This document shows positions 1-7,918 of a stretch of 64,000 bases of DNA, piece by piece (the first letter of the stretch is position 1; the number at the start of each line of letters is the position of its first letter). The translations under genes were made by a program, and so were the position numbers. The notes below the pieces were generated by a model. The model had not been told where the DNA came from. It searched no databases and saw only the letters and a program-made list of their open reading frames with translations. Source of the stretch: Cohnella algarum (lineage in GTDB: Bacteria > Bacillota > Bacilli > Paenibacillales > Paenibacillaceae); contig NZ_JAFHKM010000002.1 of NCBI RefSeq assembly GCF_016937515.1, forward strand, positions 5,327,001 through 5,391,000, in the 5' to 3' direction.

Positions 1-627
1 GTCGACGATGTCTTTCGGGGTCGCCTCGTACGTCGTCAACCCTTCCTTTAGCTTGATCAGCCCTTGCTTCTCCAGCAGCACCAGTGCCCGGTATTCGTTG
101 GACGGATTGTTCGGAATGCCGATTTCGGCCCCGTCCCGCAACTCGTCCTTCGATTGGGCCTTTTCCGAATAAAAACCGATCGGCTCGACGTGCACCTTCG
201 TCGTGACGGCAAAATCGTAGCCTTGCTCATTCTTGACGGAATCCAAATACGGAACATGCTGAAAATAGTTCGCGTCGATCTGGCCGTCCTTCAGCGCGGG
301 GTTCAATTGGCCTTCGTCGTCGAACACGACGATTTCCAGCTCGACGCCTTGTTCTTTCAGAACCGGCTTCACGAATTCCAGGATTTCCGCATGGGGAACC
401 GGCGCCGCTCCTACCTTCAAAACCGCGGGTTCGGCCGGCGTTTCGGACGAAGCCGGGGTCTCGGATGCTCCGGACGAAGACGAGCCGCTCGGCGAAGGCG
501 AGGCGGATTCGGTCGCGGGGGCCGAAGGCGAAGCGGACGAATCGCCATTGCCGGCACCGCAGGCCGAAATCAACACCGCCATTAACAAAACAAGCGCTGG
601 GACGAAAAACCGTTTTTTCTTGGACAT
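1..627 (-). CDS. metQ: Methionine-type ABC transporter substrate-binding lipoprotein MetQ (3' end cut by window)
   Basis: This is the extracellular, lipid-anchored binding protein of a MetNIQ-type importer of methionine or related sulfur compounds. The visible 209 codons start at an ATG preceded by AGGAGAGG. They show a lipoprotein signal peptide with lipobox LISAC (Cys about residue 23), a Ser/Pro/Ala-rich linker to about residue 68, and then an NLPA-family domain beginning near VLKVGAAPVPHAEIL. It lies 65 nt behind metI and is the last gene visible in the operon. The C-terminus is outside the window. The exact substrate cannot be read from the sequence. Confidence 0.9.
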   Translation of the reverse strand, partial: MSKKKRFFVPALVLLMAVLISACGAGNGDSSASPSAPATESASPSPSGSSSSGASETPASSETPAEPAVLKVGAAPVPHAEILEFVKPVLKEQGVELEIVVFDDEGQLNPALKDGQIDANYFQHVPYLDSVKNEQGYDFAVTTKVHVEPIGFYSEKAQSKDELRDGAEIGIPNNPSNEYRALVLLEKQGLIKLKEGLTTYEATPKDIVD

Positions 628-692
628 ACGTTCCTCTCCTGTCTTTTATCGTAATATGTAAAGCCAAGCGCGTTGCCGAAATCGATCATTCG

Positions 693-1361
693 CTACTCCT
701 GTTTGAACCTTCGGCGCTGGATCGACTTTGCCGTCCAGTCCCCGGTCCATTGGACGATCTGAACGAGCAAAATAATGACGATGACCGTCGCAAACAAAAC
801 ATCCTCGCGGAACCGCTGGTACCCGAACCGCACCGCCAGGCTGCCGAGGCCCCCGGCCCCGATCGCGCCCGCGACGGCCGTAAACTCGGTGATCGCGATC
901 ACCGCGATCGTCATCCCCCGCACGAGCGCCGGCAGCGCTTCGGGAATGAGCACCCGGAATATAATCGCGAGCGGAGATGCGCCGACGGACTTCGCCGCTT
1001 CGATTTTGCCCGCTTCCACTTCCTTGAGCGAATTTTCGATAATGCGCGCGAGAAACGGCGCGGCGCCGATCGAAAGCGAGACGATCGCCGCCGTCGGGCC
1101 CAGCGTCGTGCCGATCAACAGCCTCGACAGCGGCAGCAGCAAAATGATCAAAATGATGAACGGCAGCGAACGCACCGTGTTGATGACCGTGCCCGCGACC
1201 TTGTGCAGGACGGGCAGCGGCATAATGCCTCCCTTTTCGGTCGCGACCAGGACGATCCCGAGCAGCAGCCCGAGAGCGGTCGCGAACAGCGAAGACCAGA
1301 ACACCATGTACAGCGTTTCGGTCAAACCTTCCCTCAGCAAGCCCGGCAAATCTTCCCTCAT
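693..1361 (-). CDS. metI: Methionine-type ABC transporter permease MetI
   Basis: This is the membrane channel subunit of the importer, 222 residues, about the normal MetI length. Hydrophobic segments lie near residues 20-41, 57-80, 88-106, 150-175 and 188-205. The conserved ATPase-contact loop lies near residues 115-140 ([17 protein letters not shown]). Its ATG overlaps the metN stop as ATGA, so translation is probably coupled. It works with MetN in the membrane and MetQ outside. Confidence 0.92.
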   Translation of the reverse strand: MREDLPGLLREGLTETLYMVFWSSLFATALGLLLGIVLVATEKGGIMPLPVLHKVAGTVINTVRSLPFIILIILLLPLSRLLIGTTLGPTAAIVSLSIGAAPFLARIIENSLKEVEAGKIEAAKSVGASPLAIIFRVLIPEALPALVRGMTIAVIAITEFTAVAGAIGAGGLGSLAVRFGYQRFREDVLFATVIVIILLVQIVQWTGDWTAKSIQRRRFKQE

Positions 1362-2143
1362 GTCGCCGCCCGCCGCTCTTCCGCCGGAAATCGGCTTCCG
1401 TAAACCATTTGCGCGATGCCGACAAAGCGCCGTGCCGTTTCGCTTTCGGGGCTCGCGAACAGCTTGTCGACGGTGCCGGTCTCGACGATTTTCCCCCGTT
1501 CGATTACCGCCATCCGGTTGCAAATGTGTTGAAGCACGTCGAGCTCGTGCGTGATCAGCACGATCGTGAGATGAAGCTGGCGGTTGATCCGCTTCAGCAG
1601 CTCCAGGATCGAAAACGTCGTTTCCGGATCGAGCGCCGACGTCGCCTCGTCGCAAAGCAGAACGTCGGGATCGTTTGCCAGCGCTCTGGCGATGCCCACC
1701 CGCTGCTTCTGCCCGCCGCTGAGCTGGGCCGGATACGCTTTTTCCTTGTCCGAAAGCTGGACGAGCTCCAGAAGCTCCCGCACGCGCCGCCTGATTTTTC
1801 CCTTGGAATGACCCGCCACGACGAGCGGAAACGCGATATTCTCGTATACCGTCCTGGCGTCGAGAAGGTTGAACTGCTGAAAAATCATGCCGATTTTTTG
1901 CCGGGCCAGCCGCAGCGCTTTCCCGTTCAGTCTCGTAATCTCCTGCCCGCCGATCGCGACGCTTCCGGAATCCGGCTCCTCCAGCCGGTTCAGGCAGCGG
2001 ATCAGCGTCGACTTCCCCGCGCCGCTCGCGCCGATGATTCCGTAAATATCGCCCTTGCGCACGTGCAGATCGATGCCGTCCAAAGCCGTGAACCGGCCTT
2101 GCGGCGTTTTGTACGTTTTGCTGAGCCGCTCGACGACAATCAT
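1358..2143 (-). CDS. metN: Methionine-type ABC transporter ATPase MetN, short form without the C-terminal NIL domain
   Basis: This ATPase energises the MetI/MetQ importer. Walker A GASGAGKS is at residues 38-45, the Q-loop near 88-90, signature LSGGQKQR near 140-147, Walker [11 protein letters not shown] near 161-170, and the switch His near 198. At 261 residues it is about 80 shorter than typical MetN. It ends just after the nucleotide-binding domain, so the ACT-like NIL domain that senses methionine and inhibits transport is missing. AAAGGAAG lies upstream of the ATG, and the stop overlaps metI. The short form could indicate a different substrate in the same family. Confidence 0.9.
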   Translation of the reverse strand: MIVVERLSKTYKTPQGRFTALDGIDLHVRKGDIYGIIGASGAGKSTLIRCLNRLEEPDSGSVAIGGQEITRLNGKALRLARQKIGMIFQQFNLLDARTVYENIAFPLVVAGHSKGKIRRRVRELLELVQLSDKEKAYPAQLSGGQKQRVGIARALANDPDVLLCDEATSALDPETTFSILELLKRINRQLHLTIVLITHELDVLQHICNRMAVIERGKIVETGTVDKLFASPESETARRFVGIAQMVYGSRFPAEERRAAT

Positions 2144-2282
2144 GCATGCCCACTTCCTTTCCCTGAGATTTCAAGCAAAACGAAAAAAACCAAGCTTTAT
2201 CGTCCGCAGGCGGCAAACGATCGCTCAGTTTCCAGTTCGTCTGGTCAACTTTTAAAATAAACTATTCCAATGGTTTTAATAT

Positions 2283-2311
2283 ACTTTAATTCACTTCCCT
2301 GATTCTGTCAA
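2283..2311 (-). promoter_or_regulatory. SigA-type promoter of metN-metI-metQ
   Basis: On the minus strand a perfect -35 TTGACA (2306-2311) is followed after 17 nt by the -10 TAAAGT (2283-2288). The AT-rich leader of about 130 nt to metN has a weak hairpin (arms CCGC/GCGG, near 2208-2216) and a T-run. I see no S-box (SAM riboswitch) core and no T-box core. Confidence 0.6.
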
Positions 2312-2381
2312 TGTCTTTTCAAAGCAATCAAGTTTAATTATACTTTTCCAATAAAATAACTTATATTTAAGGAGCGGAACC

Positions 2382-2990
2382 TTTTACCGGGAGTTTAAAA
2401 GCAAAGTGGCCGCCGCCGGACGGGATCCGGACCGGGTCTACGTTTTGCAAGGAATTTCCCCGATTATCGGCGGCACCGATGCCGAGGCCCGGGCGGAAAG
2501 GGAGCGGCTGGAGGCGCTGATCCCCGAGGCGACGGGCCTGAGCTTTTTGTCCGATTATTTCCCCGGCGTCGACTTTGAGGGCCTGACCCTGGACGACCGG
2601 GCCAAAGACGCGGGACTGGACCGGCTGGAGCTGGACAAATCCGATTACCGCAAACACCGGCCCGTCATCGCGAGAGATAACCCGACGCTCCGCGAAGTCT
2701 ACTCCCTGCTTACCGGTTCCTTCAGCGACGACGGGCTCGTCGGCACGCCGGAGAAAATCGCGGATACGCTCGAGCGCTGGTTCGCCGAACGGGCGGCCGA
2801 CGGTTTCATGCTGATGGCGCCGTCCCTTCCCGGCGGCCTGGAACGATTCGTCGACGGCGTCGTGCCGATCCTGCAGCGGCGCGGCCTGTTCCGGACGGAG
2901 TACGAAGGCGCCACCTTGCGCGAGCATTTGGGGCTCCCCGCCCCCGAAAACCGTTACGCCCGGCAACCTCGCGCGGAAAGCCGGAAATAG
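2382..2990 (+). pseudogene. C-terminal remnant of an NtaA/SnaA/DszA-type flavin-dependent monooxygenase
   Basis: The reading frame from about 2382 matches only the last roughly 200 residues of the luciferase-like (LLM) FMN-dependent monooxygenases acting on nitrilotriacetate or organosulfur compounds, which are normally about 440-460 residues. Recognisable parts are the helix ending in AAAGRDPDRV, the EKIADTLERWFAERAADGF helix, and the C-terminal LPAPENRY tail. The FMN-binding N-terminal half is absent. Upstream sequence turns abruptly AT-rich and has no in-frame start with a ribosome binding site; the GTG at 2406 is internal. It is probably a deletion scar. Its position next to metNIQ suggests a former organosulfur-use cluster, which is an inference. 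Confidence 0.7.
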
Positions 2991-3073
2991 CGCAAGCGAC
3001 CGAATCGCGAAAGCAATAACGGCCTCTCGCGACCGTTCATTCGGCCGGGCCGTTCCCGGTCTCGCTCGAACAC

Positions 3074-3108
3074 GAAAAAACCGCGTTTTCCAAAACCGGA
3101 AAACGCGG
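3074..3108 (-). terminator. Rho-independent terminator of fur
   Basis: On the minus strand the arms CCGCGTTTTCC and GGAAAACGCGG are perfectly paired around a six-base loop and are followed by six T. It lies just beyond the fur stop codon. Confidence 0.9.
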
Positions 3109-3120
3109 CTCGCGAGCGGG

Positions 3121-3600
3121 TCAAGAGACCGCCTTCGATTTTTTTTTGCACTCTTTGCGGGTACATGTTTTATAATGGCCGGTAAAATCGAGTCGGTGAT
3201 CGGTTACTTTGAAGCCGTATTCGCGCTCCAGCCGCTGCTCGAGATCGAGCAGCCAATCCTCCTTGATCTCCTGCAGGGAACCGCATTCGGCGCAGATCAA
3301 ATGGTGATGCATATGCTCGTGGTCGTCGCTGCGCAAATCGAAGCGGACGGCGCCGTCGCCGAAATTCATTTTCTCGACGATGTGCAGCTCCGCCAGCAGC
3401 TCCAGCGTCCGGTACACCGTGGCGAGCCCGATGTCCGAGTACTTTTCCTTTACGAGCATGAACACGTCTTCCGCTGTCAGATGATCCCGTTCGTTTTCAA
3501 GCAGCACCCGGACGGTCGCTTCGCGTTGGCGGGTCATCTTGTACCCGTTGCTCGCCAATCGGCAATTAATCGAATCCAGCTGTTCCGTGATCGTCAACAC
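3121..3600 (-). CDS. fur: Ferric uptake regulator Fur
   Basis: This is the iron-responsive DNA-binding repressor. It has the Fur winged-helix (KMTRQREATVRVLLENERDHLTAEDV), the typical IGLATVYRTLELL recognition region, the metal-binding HHHLICAECG motif, and a C-terminal second Cys pair (CTRKEC). It resembles B. subtilis Fur more than PerR or Zur. The frame opens at 3606, but that GTG overlaps the ribosome binding site GAGAGG. The GTG at 3600 (or TTG at 3597) has workable spacing, giving about 159 residues. The upstream palindrome suggests peroxide control, and a Fur-box promoter in this window (6640) is a probable target. Confidence 0.93.
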   Translation of the reverse strand: MLTITEQLDSINCRLASNGYKMTRQREATVRVLLENERDHLTAEDVFMLVKEKYSDIGLATVYRTLELLAELHIVEKMNFGDGAVRFDLRSDDHEHMHHHLICAECGSLQEIKEDWLLDLEQRLEREYGFKVTDHRLDFTGHYKTCTRKECKKKSKAVS

Positions 3601-3645
3601 AAGCACCTCTCTTCTATAGATAGCTAAGCTTAGCAGACCTTTTAT

Positions 3646-3660
3646 TTAGAATAATTCTAA
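3646..3660 (-). promoter_or_regulatory. PerR/Fur-family operator (7-1-7 palindrome) upstream of fur
   Basis: TTAGAATAATTCTAA is a perfect 7-1-7 palindrome. It differs from the B. subtilis PerR box TTATAATNATTATAA by one symmetric base per arm, and less closely matches the Fur box TGATAATNATTATCA. It would lie in the spacer of a plausible minus-strand fur promoter (TTGCGT, 17 nt, TAAATA). Control of fur by PerR is known in B. subtilis; here it is an inference from the site. Confidence 0.6.
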
Positions 3661-3865
3661 TCTTAACGCAAACTTTGTCTGAAAGCAAAGGATTTCATCA
3701 AAATGAAGTCCGGCGAGGATCGGGCTCCCGGGTCGGCCCGGCATAAAACGGAAAAAAGCGCCCCATCTTCCGGTTCCCCGGAAAATGAAGCGCCCCGACT
3801 TAAGCAGGCCATTGGTTTGTCCTTCTCGCATGTTCGCCGCGCGCGAACGTTTTCGCCCGCGCCGT

Positions 3866-4804
3866 TTACGCCAAAATTTCCTCGATCCGCTCCAGGACGT
3901 CCGCGGACAGCGCGACGCCCGATGCCGCCGCGTTTTCCTTCACCTGCTCCGGACGGCTCGCCCCGACGAGCGCGCTGGCCACGTTCGGCTGGCGCAAAAT
4001 CCATGCCAGAGCGAGCTGCCCGACCGTAATGCCGAGCTCCGAAGCGATTTCGCCGAGCCTGCGCACTTTCGCGATTTTTTCATCCGTGATATGCTTCCGC
4101 ATATGGTCGAGCTTGGCCGCGCGGCTGTCTTGGGGCACGCTGTCCGCGGACGCGTATTTTCCCGTCAGCAGTCCTTGCGCGAGCGGCGAGAAAACGACCT
4201 GGCCGATGCCCTTCCGCTCGCCGAGCGGGATGATTTCCTTTTCGATGTACCGCTGGAACATGTTGTAGACCGGCTGGTTGACGACGATCCGGTCCAGCAG
4301 GTACCGGTCCGCGACCGTCAGCGCCTCGGCCATTTGCGCAGCCGTCCACTCGCTGACGCCGACGTAGAGCACCTTCCCCTGCCTTACGAGGTCGTCCAAT
4401 GCGCGAAGCGTTTCTTCGAGCGGCGTCTCCGGGCCGAAGCGGTGGCAATAGTAAATGTCCACGTAATCGGTGCCCAGGCGCTTCAGGCTGGCATGGCATT
4501 GTTCGGTCACATGCTTGCGGGACAGGCCGCGGTCGTTCGGACCGTCGCCCATCGGCCAAAACACCTTGGTCGCCAGCACGTACGATTCGCGCGGATACGC
4601 CCGCAGCGTCTCGCCGACGACCAGCTCGGCTTGTCCTCTTTCATAAACGTTGGCCGTATCGAAAAAATTAATGCCGAGATCGTAAGCCGTCTCGATCGAT
4701 TTCACCGCGTTTTCCTTTTCGACGTAGCCTCCGTAAGTCAGCCAGCTTCCCAGGCTGATTTCGCTCACCTTCAGGCCCGTACCGCCCATTTTCCGATAGT
4801 TCAT
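3866..4804 (-). CDS. Aldo/keto reductase (Kv-beta/YghZ-like family)
   Basis: This is a cytoplasmic NADPH-dependent TIM-barrel oxidoreductase of 312 residues that reduces aldehydes or ketones; its substrate is unknown. The catalytic tetrad is visible as Asp49 (FFDTANVYERG), Tyr54, Lys80 (LATKVFWP) and His121 (YYCHRFGP). The LVGASRPEQVKEN loop near the C-terminus fits the AKR cofactor site. The frame opens at 4867, but the ATG at 4804 has AAGGAGG and begins the conserved MNYRKMGGTGLKVSEISLG. It is divergent from the HxlR regulator, which may control it. Confidence 0.88.
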   Translation of the reverse strand: MNYRKMGGTGLKVSEISLGSWLTYGGYVEKENAVKSIETAYDLGINFFDTANVYERGQAELVVGETLRAYPRESYVLATKVFWPMGDGPNDRGLSRKHVTEQCHASLKRLGTDYVDIYYCHRFGPETPLEETLRALDDLVRQGKVLYVGVSEWTAAQMAEALTVADRYLLDRIVVNQPVYNMFQRYIEKEIIPLGERKGIGQVVFSPLAQGLLTGKYASADSVPQDSRAAKLDHMRKHITDEKIAKVRRLGEIASELGITVGQLALAWILRQPNVASALVGASRPEQVKENAAASGVALSADVLERIEEILA

Positions 4805-4948
4805 CTTGCAACCGCCTCCTTGAATGGGGTCGAAGCCGCTCCGAACGTTGCCAGCTTCGCCGGACATTCCTTGCCGGAACCGCTTTTATTGTAATGGATT
4901 GCGATATACAATTAAAAGTAGTGAATTATTTTTCATTAAATTATACCC

Positions 4949-4965
4949 AGTATATATGCTATACT
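4949..4965. promoter_or_regulatory. Palindromic operator candidate between the aldo/keto reductase and the HxlR gene
   Basis: AGTATA-TATGC-TATACT is an inverted repeat with perfect 6-bp arms. It overlaps a probable -10 (TATACT, 4960-4965) of the plus-strand regulator gene, about 25 bp before its start codon. HxlR proteins usually bind such AT-rich repeats in their own divergent promoter. Binding is inferred. Confidence 0.45.
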
Positions 4966-4989
4966 TTGTATACCAAGGAGGGTTTGGCG

Positions 4990-5322
4990 ATGAATGCGAG
5001 CAATTATATTCCGAAAGTCCCGGTCGATTACGAATGCAACATTGAAAAAACGCTCGACGTGCTTGGCGGGAAATGGGCCTTTCTCGTCCTGCGCGAGCTG
5101 TTCGGAGGAACGAAGCGATTCGGCGAGCTGCAGCGCAGCATCCCGGCCGTAAGTCCCCGCGCGCTCACCAGCACGCTGCGCCATATGGAGGAAAAGGGCG
5201 TGCTGGAACGACGCGTGTTTCCTACCGTACCGGTTACGGTCGAGTATACGCTTACGCCCAAGGGGCAGGATCTGCACCATATCGTAAAAGAAATGAAGCT
5301 CTGGGCGGCAAAGTGGACCTAG
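4990..5322 (+). CDS. HxlR-family winged-helix transcriptional regulator
   Basis: This is a small DNA-binding regulator of 110 residues, the usual HxlR length. The signature is visible: YECNIEKTLDVLGGKWAFLV near residues 13-32, the FGELQRSIPAVSPRALTSTLRHMEEKGVLER recognition helices, and a wing ending YTLTPKG. Cys15 sits at the position often used for redox or electrophile sensing in this family. ATG 4990 is preceded by AAGGAGG; upstream in-frame starts lack one. It probably autoregulates and controls the divergent reductase. Confidence 0.88.
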   Translation: MNASNYIPKVPVDYECNIEKTLDVLGGKWAFLVLRELFGGTKRFGELQRSIPAVSPRALTSTLRHMEEKGVLERRVFPTVPVTVEYTLTPKGQDLHHIVKEMKLWAAKWT

Positions 5323-5360
5323 AGACCGGCCGCCCGCAAACGTTCGGGAGCTCCCGCGAC

Positions 5361-5431
5361 AAACGAAACGCGCCGCGCGCTTCGGGTCCGATCCGCCGAT
5401 CGGCCGCAAAGCTGCGCTGCGCGTTTCGTTT
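5361..5431. terminator. Inverted repeat, probable bidirectional terminator
   Basis: A perfect 13-bp inverted repeat (AAACGAAACGCGC at 5361-5373 and its complement at 5419-5431) lies between the convergent HxlR gene and the glycerophosphodiesterase gene. The loop is long (45 nt) and GC-rich with internal pairing, and each side ends in a short T-rich stretch. Confidence 0.45.
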
Positions 5432-5444
5432 AAGAGCCGGCGAC

Positions 5445-6368
5445 CTAGCCGATTCCGCTATGCCTCGCTTCCTCGATCACCTCGATGAGCCGGTCGGGAT
5501 AGTTCGTATGAACGCCGTCCGCCCCCCACCTTACCGCCTTGCTCATGTTCACCTGGTAATTTACCGTGTACGGGTACATCAACAAGCCCGCGTTTTTGAC
5601 CTTCTGCACGTAGGAGCCGCTGAGCTTTTCGAAGTTGGCGCCGATGCCGTTCGCGTATTGCTTGATTTCCTCCAGAGAAGAACTCGAGATATACGCCGGC
5701 GCGTTGTACCACAGCAGTTGGAACAGCAGAATTTCTTCGTTCAGGGAACGCAGCTTGGACAGGCTGGCTTTGCTGAACGATTGCACCGCGACGTGGCGGC
5801 TTAACTTGTATTCCTCGACGAGTTCGATCAGCTGTTCCTCCATGCCGGGATAAACCGTCGGGGACTTCGTCTCCAGCAGGTAGTTGGCATCGTTGCCGAA
5901 CGTTTCGAAAATTTCCCGCAGCGTCGGCACCTTTTCGCCCGCGTATTCTTCTCTCGCGTACATCGGATGGGTTTGGTTAAACCAGGAGCCGGCATCGAGC
6001 TGCCGGATTTCCTCCAATGTCAAATTTCGCACGCGGCCGGTCCCGTCCGTCGTCCGGTTGACCGTTTCGTCGTGCATGGCGACGAGATGCCCGTCCTTCG
6101 TCATTTGCAAATCGATTTCCAAATAATCCGCGTTCATGCGAACCGCCGTCCGGTAAGCCGCAAGCGTATTTTCCGGCGCGTATCCCGAAGCCCCCCGGTG
6201 CGCGATCGTCGCCACCTTTCGATCCGGCGAAAACAGTTCCATCAAGACGTCGCGGCTTGCGGACCACGACATCAGGAGCGCGATGATCGCGGCGACCAGA
6301 AGCAGATGAAGCGTGTAAAAGTAAAGCGTCGTAATCTCCCGTTTGCGCAACTTGAGCCCTCCCGTCAT
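5445..6368 (-). CDS. Membrane-anchored glycerophosphodiester phosphodiesterase (GDPD)
   Basis: It hydrolyses glycerophosphodiesters to glycerol-3-phosphate and an alcohol at the outer face of the membrane. One transmembrane helix lies near residues 15-34, and the GDPD TIM barrel follows. Catalytic and metal residues are visible: His57-Arg58 (AHRGASGYAPENT), Glu84/Asp86 (LEIDLQMTKDG) and His99-Asp100 (MHDETVNRTTDG). The ATG at 6368 has its GGGG directly adjacent. A TTG at 6350 has a better spaced GGAGGG, so the protein may start six residues later. It is a single-gene unit with its own promoter at 6536. Confidence 0.88.
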   Translation of the reverse strand: MTGGLKLRKREITTLYFYTLHLLLVAAIIALLMSWSASRDVLMELFSPDRKVATIAHRGASGYAPENTLAAYRTAVRMNADYLEIDLQMTKDGHLVAMHDETVNRTTDGTGRVRNLTLEEIRQLDAGSWFNQTHPMYAREEYAGEKVPTLREIFETFGNDANYLLETKSPTVYPGMEEQLIELVEEYKLSRHVAVQSFSKASLSKLRSLNEEILLFQLLWYNAPAYISSSSLEEIKQYANGIGANFEKLSGSYVQKVKNAGLLMYPYTVNYQVNMSKAVRWGADGVHTNYPDRLIEVIEEARHSGIG

Positions 6369-6535
6369 CCCCTGGTGTCCTTGCCGAAGGGAGCCGGCGT
6401 TTCAAGCTGGAGGCGCTTTCGTGGATCTCCCCTCGTCCCGAGAGCTTTCTTTGAATCCGCTTTACTTGCTTGTAAGCATCGTATTCAAACGAGGCCGCAA
6501 TGCTGCCTTGCCTCTCGGAAAACATACAATGAGTC

Positions 6536-6564
6536 ATTATTTCATTATGTCCAAAACCTGTCAA
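6536..6564 (-). promoter_or_regulatory. SigA-type promoter of the glycerophosphodiesterase gene
   Basis: Minus strand -35 TTGACA (6559-6564), 17-nt spacer and -10 AATAAT (6536-6541). This leaves a leader of about 160 nt in which I recognise no known riboswitch. The remaining part of the 6369-6639 gap shows nothing else. Confidence 0.5.
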
Positions 6565-6639
6565 GAGTCGCCGGCATTCGACAAATACGCACGCTGCTTT
6601 TTACCTCGGAGACCGAAAAAAGAAACGCACGCGATCGGA

Positions 6640-6668
6640 TTGACAATGTAAATGAGAATTGTTATCAT
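6640..6668 (+). promoter_or_regulatory. Fur-box promoter of the iron-siderophore lipoprotein gene
   Basis: The -35 TTGACA (6640-6645) and -10 TATCAT (6663-6668) are separated by exactly 17 nt. A Fur-box-like sequence TGAGAATTGTTATCA (6653-6667) covers the spacer and -10. It matches the 7-1-7 TGATAATNATTATCA consensus except for two bases. Repression by Fur with iron is the expected behaviour. Confidence 0.85.
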
Positions 6669-6727
6669 TAAACTCGCCTTTATACCATAAAAAAAGGTCT
6701 GTCACGACCTGAAGGGGAGCAACCAAT

Positions 6728-7756
6728 TTGTCGCACGCAAAGAAAAAAATCGGTTGGATCGCAACCAGCTTGATCGCCCTGTCGCTGATGCTCGCCGCCT
6801 GCGGAGGCGGCAATTCCAATAACGCCGCCGGTTCGCCGAGCGCTTCCGCCGGCGCCAGCCCGTCCGCGGAGCAGACCGCAAGCCCGTCCGCATCGGCTGC
6901 GGCTTCGACTGACGCCAGCGCCGAACGAACGCTGACGGACGGCCTCGGCAACGAAGTGACGGTCCCGGCGAACCCGGAACGCATTATCGCCTCTTACCTG
7001 GAAGACCACCTGGTCGCCCTCGGCGTAAAGCCGGTCGCCCAATGGTCGGTGGCAAACGGCATTCAGGATTATTTGCAGGGTGAGCTGGAGGGGATTCCGA
7101 CGATCGCCTTCGATCTTCCCTACGAAGCGGTTGCAAGCTTTACGCCCGATTTGATCATCGTCGGCTCGTCCGGCCTGGTCGAAGGCGACAAGTACGGCCA
7201 ATATTCGAAAATCGCCCCGACGTTCGTCCTCGGGGACGAAATCAACAACGATTGGCGGCAAGCGCTGCTGAAAATCGGCGAAGTGCTGGGCAAAAGCGAC
7301 GAAGCGCAAAAAGCGCTGGACGATTACGATGCCAAAGCGAAAGACGCCAAGGAGAAGCTGCAGCAAGCGGTCGCTTCCGAATCGGCCGCCGTCCTGTGGC
7401 TGACGAACAAGCAATTTTACGTCGTCAGCGAATCGCAATCCAGCGGCGCCGTTCTATACGGCGATTTGGGCCTGACGGTGCCGGAAGTCGTCAAGGAAAT
7501 TTCGGCCGCCGGCAGCGCCAGCTGGAACTCCATTTCGCTGGAAAAGCTGGCCGAACTGGACGCGGATCACATTTTCCTGATCAACAGCGACGTGGCGTCG
7601 GGCTCCGAAGCGCTTCAGGACCCGATTTGGCAAAACATCCCCGCCGTCAAGAACGGCAACGTATACGAATTCGACAGCAAGGAGAGCTGGCTTTACTCGG
7701 GCGCGATCGCCAACGGGCAAATGATCGACAACGTGCTGGCCAGCCTGGTCAACTAA
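6728..7756 (+). CDS. Iron-siderophore ABC transporter substrate-binding lipoprotein
   Basis: This is a FecB/FepB-type (TroA superfamily) binding protein that captures ferric siderophores outside the cell. It has 342 residues, with a lipoprotein signal peptide (lipobox LAAC, Cys25), an Ala/Ser/Pro linker to about residue 66, then the domain beginning RTLTDGLGNEVTVPANPERIIA and a C-terminal lobe with NIPAVKNGNVYEFDS. The start is a TTG with AAGGGGAG upstream. No permease or ATPase gene follows; the next gene is an MFS permease behind a terminator. Transport must rely on an importer encoded elsewhere. Regulation by Fur is indicated by the promoter. Confidence 0.9.
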   Translation: MSHAKKKIGWIATSLIALSLMLAACGGGNSNNAAGSPSASAGASPSAEQTASPSASAAASTDASAERTLTDGLGNEVTVPANPERIIASYLEDHLVALGVKPVAQWSVANGIQDYLQGELEGIPTIAFDLPYEAVASFTPDLIIVGSSGLVEGDKYGQYSKIAPTFVLGDEINNDWRQALLKIGEVLGKSDEAQKALDDYDAKAKDAKEKLQQAVASESAAVLWLTNKQFYVVSESQSSGAVLYGDLGLTVPEVVKEISAAGSASWNSISLEKLAELDADHIFLINSDVASGSEALQDPIWQNIPAVKNGNVYEFDSKESWLYSGAIANGQMIDNVLASLVN

Positions 7757-7775
7757 AGACGCGCATGCAGCGAAG

Positions 7776-7816
7776 CAATCCTTCCGGCCGCCTTCGGCCG
7801 GGGGGATTGTTTTTTT
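7776..7816 (+). terminator. Rho-independent terminator of the lipoprotein gene
   Basis: CAATCC...GGATTG flank an inner stem CCGGCCG/CGGCCGG around CCTT, followed by seven T. It separates the lipoprotein gene from the MFS gene. Confidence 0.88.
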
Positions 7817-7918
7817 GCGGCGATCGGCGAATGGGGCTTCACGGACGGCGCGAAGTTCGTTACATTAAGAAGACGCGAAGCAAACGCTTTAATAAGTCGC
7901 AACCGGAGGTTTTGTCCG

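Noticed and set aside
2144..2282. SAM (S-box) riboswitch in the metNIQ leader
   Set aside because: The leader lacks the conserved S-box core and a terminator with T-tract; only a weak hairpin is present.
2406..2990. Intact small monooxygenase gene starting at GTG 2406
   Set aside because: Homology extends upstream of the GTG, there is no ribosome binding site, and the catalytic N-terminal half is missing.
3623..3634. Palindrome GCTAAGCTTAGC near fur as a second operator
   Set aside because: It is short, unlike known Fur-family boxes, and contains a HindIII-like core that occurs by chance.
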